Origin: Microthrixaceae bacterium
GTDB taxonomy: Bacteria > Actinomycetota > Acidimicrobiia > Acidimicrobiales > Microtrichaceae
NCBI GenBank assembly: GCA_027493675.1
Contig: JAOSKI010000006.1
Coordinates: 1 to 64,000, forward strand
Length of the DNA: 64,000 nucleotides
Direction: 5' to 3'
Positions 59,116 through 64,000 of the stretch are shown here, piece by piece (positions within the stretch are counted from its first letter, which is position 1; each line of letters begins with the position of its first letter). A program made the position numbers and the translations under genes. The notes under the pieces were generated by a model. It saw only the letters and a list, made by a program, of their open reading frames with translations, was not told the DNA's origin and did no database searches.

Positions 59116-59657
59116 TCAGAAGAGCTCCTCGATGCCACCGAACTGAAGCGCCGTCCCCAACAGGGCTACCACCATCGCGATGGCGAGGTCGACGCGGGTG
59201 AGGCGCTCCACCCACTGTGCGGCGTTGATCTGGCCCTGCTGATGGGTCTGGACCTGTGCAGCCGACACACCCGCACCGGTCCGCCCGACCAGCTTCGGAC
59301 GCAACACGAAGGTGATGATCGAGCCGTTGGCCACCAGCACGCACCACAGGAGCACCATGGTGAGCAGCGTCCTCCCGTAGGAGTTGTCCCACAGCGCGGA
59401 TCCCGTGATGTACATCTGGGTCTTGGTCGTGTACAACCGCAGCACACCGCTGACGACGATCAGCGCGAGCGCGCCTCCACGCGAACACCAGGAACCGGTC
59501 CGCGGTCTTCTTGCCCATCACCTGCGCCTGGGCCGGCGGGATGGCCTTTCTGGGCCGGACCGACCACGAACTCCATGATGATGGAGCCTCCGAGGTAGGT
59601 GGCCACGCCCAGCACGTGGAGGTAGGCCGCGAGCACTTTCATGAACTGGGAAGTCAC
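59116..59657 (-). CDS. Four-helix membrane protein (paralogue B)
   Basis: GTG 59657, 6 nt after GGAGG and overlapping the upstream gene by 4 bp, or ATG 59642. Helices: LAAYLHVLGVATYLGGSIIM, ALIVVSGVLRLY, GRTLLTMVLLWCVLVANGSI and RVDLAIAMVVALLGTALQF. Two breaks near 59545 and 59470 separate the first helix from the rest; between them AQVMGKKTADRFLVFAWR is readable. About 178 residues. Paralogue of the gene at 58585-59085. Confidence 0.75.
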
Positions 59658-59984
59658 GTGACACCTCCGTTGGGGTCGGGTTGGCCGACATGCCAGTCGG
59701 CGAAGTGGGAGTTGATCTGCGGGGTGAGCGAATAGGGGTGCCGTCGCCGACGGTGAAGCGGCGGTAGAAGTCGGCATCCACGTGGTGGACCTGGGCGGAG
59801 AACTTCGCGCACCGGGTTGATGTAGGCGGGGCAGCACCCGTACTTGTCCACGATGTACTGCACGGTCGCGACCGCTGCCTTCTCGACCCATTCTCCCGAT
59901 GTGGGCCTTGGGATGCTCCATGACCTCCTGCATGACCGCAGGGGTGTAGGGGCCCTGGTTGCGCTCGGCCCAGTTGTCCCTCAC
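59654..59984 (-). CDS. Small Cys/His-containing protein (frameshifted)
   Basis: GTG 59984 overlaps the nitroreductase-like gene stop by 4 bp. Joined across breaks near 59895, 59810 and 59740: RDNWAERNQGPYTPAVMQEV, EHPKAHIGRMGRE, VATVQYIVDKYGCCPAYINP, VRCAKFSAQVHHVDADFYRR and a C-terminus NSHFADWHVGQPDPNGGV. About 110 residues, soluble. The CC, C, HH and further His residues could bind a metal. I do not recognise the family. Confidence 0.6.
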
Positions 59985-61138
59985 GCGACAGCACCCCCAC
60001 CGGGTCCGTAGCGCAGGTCCATCACGTAGCGAACCGCGTCGGCGGCGGTGGGGAACTGCGGTGAGGGCACGACCACCGGTTCCTTCACACCAGCGCGGCC
60101 GAGGCATGTGGCGGTGGCCGACGGGTTGCGGTCGGGGTCGCGTTCGAGGAAGTCGAAGCCCAGCCCGGTCGACACCTCGGGGTAGGCGCCGAGCACCATG
60201 TCGTCGGCATAGGAGCCCACCGGCCATGCGCCGAGGCCCATTGCCTCGGCACCCAGGCGGATGTTCTGCACCGAAGCGCCTACCTGGCCTGCGTGCAGGA
60301 GCTGCACCAGCTCGTCGAACACCGGGATCGGGAAGCCGACCTCGAGGAACCCCGGCCGGATGAACTCCTCCACGCCGCACGACTTCTGGGTGTCGGGATC
60401 CATCAGGTAGAAGCCCGACCACTCATAGGAGCTGAGCAACTGGTTGAACCACTCGAGGCCCAGGTCTCCCACCGGCAGGAACCAGGTGCTGCCCGGCCGG
60501 TTGAGGTTGTACTGGCCGGGACCGAGGGCGTTCACGTTGTGGGTGCCCTCTGGTGCGCTGAACCAGCCGATATCGGGCCGGCGGTCGGACACCTGAAGGC
60601 GGTCGTTGCGGTACCAGTGCAGGACCTTCCAGTAGTCCTCGGGGCCGGCGATCTCAACCGGGGCGAGGCGCTCGGCGAGGGGACGGTAGCGGAACACACC
60701 CTGGTCGTTGATCACGAACAGGTCGACCGAGAGGTCGTTGGAGGACGCCGGGATGGTGCGACCCGCCCACGACAACATGCCCGAGAGCGCTCCGTGGACC
60801 GGCACATCGGCCAGGGCGATGCCGTTGGGTCCGAGCGCCGCCCAGGCGAGCAGCGCCTCCTCCACCTCCGACAGCGGCACCGGCGGCGCCTGCGAAGCCC
60901 AGCTCAGCGGGCCTGCCTGCTGGGTGAGCGTGCGCCCACTCGACCACTCGAAGGTCTCGGGCTCACCGGTCTCGCTGCGGTATCCAAGGCCCATGCGGCG
61001 TGTGCGCAGGGTGGACAGCGCCGAGAACACCGATGGGCCCGCCTCGAAGACACGCGCTATCGCGGCGTGCTCCTCGGCGGTGATCTGCGTCGGGGTGACC
61101 CGTTGTCGATGACCTGGGTCGAATTGCACGTCGGGCAT
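59981..61138 (-). CDS. Nitroreductase-like protein
   Basis: An intact frame of 385 residues, without a signal peptide. The C-terminal half carries GQVGASVQNIRLGAEAMGLG followed by AWPVG, which matches the helix that lines the FMN site in nitroreductases. The N-terminal half has VPLSEVEEALLAWAALGPNG, also nitroreductase-like, so the protein may be a fused double domain. SCGVEEFIRPGF contains one of its few Cys. It starts 4 bp from the stop of the molybdoenzyme gene (CAGGAGG as ribosome site) and overlaps the next gene, so it is coexpressed with both. No catalytic role can be assigned. Confidence 0.6.
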   Translation of the reverse strand: MPDVQFDPGHRQRVTPTQITAEEHAAIARVFEAGPSVFSALSTLRTRRMGLGYRSETGEPETFEWSSGRTLTQQAGPLSWASQAPPVPLSEVEEALLAWAALGPNGIALADVPVHGALSGMLSWAGRTIPASSNDLSVDLFVINDQGVFRYRPLAERLAPVEIAGPEDYWKVLHWYRNDRLQVSDRRPDIGWFSAPEGTHNVNALGPGQYNLNRPGSTWFLPVGDLGLEWFNQLLSSYEWSGFYLMDPDTQKSCGVEEFIRPGFLEVGFPIPVFDELVQLLHAGQVGASVQNIRLGAEAMGLGAWPVGSYADDMVLGAYPEVSTGLGFDFLERDPDRNPSATATCLGRAGVKEPVVVPSPQFPTAADAVRYVMDLRYGPGGGAVA

Positions 61139-61141
61139 GGT

Positions 61142-64000
61142 TCAGCCTCCTGACTGCCGTCGGAGTTGGTGGCGTCGATGCTGGTGGCGTCGATGCTGGC
61201 GGTGTCGCCGGTCGTACCAGCCTCGCCACCCTCGGGGCCGAGGCCCTCGATGTCGACGAACACCGCGCGGTCCGAGGGGATGGGCTGCCAACCGAAGGGG
61301 ATGTAGCGCAGGTGGCCGTAGCGGCTCACCAGGTGCAGCCACTTGACCATTCCCGGCTCGACCTCGTTGGCGCCCTTCCAACCGGCGAACATGTGGGGCT
61401 CGAAGCCGTTGTAGATGACTAGCTGACCCGGCCGTACCCGGCCGACGCAACGGGCCATCGCCTCGTAGGAACCGTGGTCGTTCCACACCCGCACCGTGTC
61501 TCCGTCGGAGATGCCGCGTTCGGTGGCGTCGTCGATGTTGAGCACCACCAGCGGCCGGCCACGGTGGGTCGACAGCATTGCCTTGTTGCCCATGCTGATC
61601 GAGTGCACGCTCCAGCGGGGAGTGGCCGCTGGTGACCAGGAAGGGGTAGTCGCCACCCTGCTTTGGGGGCTCCTTGTGCCTCGGCAGGGCCTCGTCGGCT
61701 TCGATGAACCACGGGTGATCGAGATAGAACTGTGCCCGCCGGGTCAGGGTCGGGAACGGCGTGCCCTTCTCCACATGCCAGGTGTATGACGTGAGGACCT
61801 TGTCCCTCTCCACGTCGCCGGCAACCGACAGCCCCGGAGCGAACACCCCCAGGCTGGTGAAGCGCACGCTGCCGTCCTCTCTCAGCGTGTCGATCGAGGT
61901 TCCAGGCGGAAGCGTCTCGGCTTCCACCGAGTCGCGCACCCATTCGTCGATCACCGCCTCCTCGGACTCGAAGGCGCCCTCGGAGGTGAACCGCTCGACC
62001 AGGTCGTCGAGGCGGCGTGCCTGACGACGGCCGTCCAGGTACTCCTCGAGCCCCTCTGCCTCGGCCACCTCGGAGACCTTCTCGGCCAGGTCACGGAAGA
62101 TCTGCCATTCCGTGCGCGCCTCACCGGCCGGCGGTACCGCCTCGTCGGAGAAGACCAGCCGGAATGTGTGGGTGATCGCATACTGCAGGTTGGTGCGCTC
62201 GTAGTGCATGGCCGCGGGCAGCACGATGTCGGCGTGCAGCGCCGTGGTCGACATGCGGAAGTCGACCGCCACGATCTTCTCCAGCTTGGGCCAGAGGTTC
62301 TCGAGTAGCGTCCTGCGCCCGCCTCGTGCACGACGCAGCGGGTTGGTGCCCACCACGAACAGCACCTGGGGATCGGTGCCCCGACCGGGGCGGTTGAGCC
62401 CTCCCCACCATCCACGCTGGACGGCCTCGGTCATGTACTCACCGAAGCTCTTGGTCATGTGGGGATCCGACCACTCGGCTTTGTTCCACGAGTCCTCGTA
62501 GCCGGCATGGTGGCTGTTGAAGAACACCGGCGGCGTGGAGGACCCGGCCACGACCGCCATCTGGAGCAACTGGTTGCCCAGGATCTCGTCGCTCGAATCG
62601 GGGTCGCGCTCCGCAGGGTCTCCATCGCCGAGTCCAGCCCGTCGAGGATCCGCGCGGTCTCGTCCACCCCGCTGCCGGACTTCATCGAGAACATTAGGTA
62701 GCCGTCGAATCCGGCCAGCGCCAGGCCCTGGATACCGGCGCCGGGCTTGCCCCAGTTGCCGGTGAGGGCCAACAGCAGGATCATGGACCGTTCCATGAGG
62801 TCGCCGTGGTAGTACTTCGGCGTGTTGAAGCCCTCGAGGATCTTCGTGCGGCCGCCGGCCACGTCACGGGCCAGGCTGCGGATGACCTCGGGGTGCACCC
62901 CGCACATCTCCGAAGCCGCCTCGGGGCTGTAGCCCGACAGGCGGTCGAGCATCATGTCCCCACACGGTGGTGAGCTCCACCTCGGTGCCGTCGGAGAGAG
63001 TGGTGCTCCAGGTACCCGACAGCGCGGGTTCGGAGCCCTCGATGATCAACGACGCGCGCGACGCGGGCGTCAGCCCCTCGTCGGTCCAGTGGTAGAACTG
63101 GTCCTCGAGTCCGTCACCGGTCAACTCCGATGCACGCAGGAACCGCCCTGTCTCCTTGATCACGAGCAGGGAAGATCGGTCTGGGATCGCATGAAGGCTT
63201 CGTCGGCCAGGCCTTCGTCGACGACGACCTTGCACATCGCGAGTGCCAACGCCGCGTCGGTGCCGGGTTGGATCGGCACGAAGGTGTCCGCCGCCACCGA
63301 GGCGGCGTTCACATCGGGCGCGATCGCCACCACCTTGGTCCCCCGGTACCGGGCCTCGGTGATGTAGTGATGGTAGGGAATCCAGGTGTAGCCGGGGTTC
63401 GAGTGCCACAACAGCAGGACCTCGCTGTGGAAGTTGTCGTCCACGCTGGAGGCGCTGGAGAACTTGCCGAAGGTCATGTGCTGACCCACCGGAAGGTCGT
63501 TGACAAGGCCGTTGGCATCGAGGGTGATCGCCCCGATCAGCCCGGCGAAGCGCAGGAAGGGCGCCTGGGTCAACAGGGCCTCCCTCCACGGTCTCCTCGA
63601 AGATCACCGACTCGGGGCCCTCGATGTCGATGGCCTCCACGACGGCTTCGGCGATCTCGGTCAGCGCCTCGTCCCAAGAGATCTCCTCCCACTCGCCCGA
63701 TCCCCGCTCGCCGACCCGGCGCAAGGGTGCAGGATCCGATCCGGGCTGTAGAGCTGCTGGCTCCACGAGGCGCCCTTCTGGCACCCGAGCGGGTTGAGGT
63801 CGGGCACCCCGGATTCGACCACGGGGATGTTGCCGCCCTGCTCTTCGAACACGACCTTTCCATCACGCACGAACACGCGGTAGGGGCAGGTGGCAACGCA
63901 GTTCAGGCAATGGGTGCCCCACGCCACCTTGTCCCAACTCCAGCGCCGGCTGTAGTCGAGCTCGGTGCGGGTGGGTTCGGCTCGCGTCGTGGTCGGATCC
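61142..64000 (-). CDS. Type II DMSO-reductase-family molybdopterin oxidoreductase, catalytic subunit (paralogue 2, partial)
   Basis: Runs off the right edge; the first residues visible are EPTRTELDYSRRWSWDKVAW. FeS ligands THCLNCVATCPYRVF and GCQKGASWSQQLYSPDRILH. Mo-ligand Asp in VNDLPVGQHMTFGKFSSASS. Also LLLWHSNPGYTWIPYHHYIT, IQPGTDAALALAMCKVVVDE, GNWGKPGAGIQGLALAGFDG, RWSVHSISMGNKAM-type C-domain and VEPGMVKWLHLVSRYGHL. Breaks near 63725, 63590, 63175, 62960, 62605, 61640 and in the last 30 codons. A Thr/Ser/Asp-rich tail (TASIDATSIDATNSD) ends the protein. Strongly similar to the gene at 50797. It heads an operon with five downstream genes. Confidence 0.88.

Noticed and set aside
58603..59598. 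A 331-codon plus-strand frame across the four-helix membrane genes
   Set aside because: The opposite strand has helices conserved between two paralogues; this frame has only basic low-complexity sequence.

Overview
The window is about 68% GC. It looks like a chromosomal segment of a high-GC actinobacterium, most probably of the class Acidimicrobiia. The clues are two WhiB regulators, coenzyme F420 genes (cofD and a luciferase-like F420 oxidoreductase), a YlbL-type PDZ/Lon protein, a DUF2342 protein, a RegX3-like regulator, a MoxR-type ATPase/VWA pair and a PHO box of actinobacterial type. The class assignment is inference. Single-base indels, mostly in G/C runs, split about half of the genes, including mreB, pstB, sdhA and mdh. 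I read these as consensus errors of a draft assembly, and I report the span of each reconstructed gene rather than its fragments.

Layout. 1-3.9 kb: a partial DivIVA-like coiled-coil gene, a YlbL-like protease, small proteins and a HEAT-repeat protein. 4.0-8.9 kb: a branched-chain amino-acid-type ABC importer operon (minus strand, livG-F-H-M and the binding protein). 9.0-13.5 kb: mreB, a small membrane protein, moaE, a PDZ protein with an apparently dead protease domain, and a DUF2342 protein. 13.5-25.5 kb (minus): a phosphate locus with ppk1 and a NUDIX gene, then pstS (behind a PHO box)-pstC-pstA-pstB-phoU-surE-histidine kinase-response regulator, then an MFS gene. 25.6-35.4 kb: HtrA, two WhiB genes, tatA, formyl-THF cyclo-ligase, a VWA/AAA pair, prmA and a double-LCCL lipoprotein. 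35.6-39.2 kb: sdhCAB. 39.3-43.9 kb: a lipoprotein, a frameshifted queF, a coiled-coil protein, SCP2, an Fpg/Nei glycosylase and mdh. 44-50.5 kb: a heterodimeric ABC exporter, an aldehyde dehydrogenase and an F420 oxidoreductase.

50.8-64 kb is the most unusual part. It holds two paralogous NarG/type II DMSO-reductase-family molybdoenzyme subunits. The second leads a tightly overlapping minus-strand operon with a nitroreductase-like protein, a small Cys/His-rich protein, two paralogous four-helix membrane proteins and an AMP-ligase-like N-domain protein. A deletion-riddled second copy of the AMP-ligase gene and a VapBC module lie beside it, with an SDR and cofD between the two molybdoenzyme genes. 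No iron-sulfur or heme partner subunit is visible in the window.

Regulatory features. At least 16 genes have a TAnnnT hexamer 6 or 7 nt before the start codon, which is the signature of leaderless transcription. A family of three near-identical long palindromes lies just downstream of stop codons. Two palindromes overlap the vapB promoter, a 22-bp palindrome lies upstream of a whiB gene, and several C-rich tandem repeats surround hairpins. I saw no tRNA, rRNA, CRISPR array or transposase gene.
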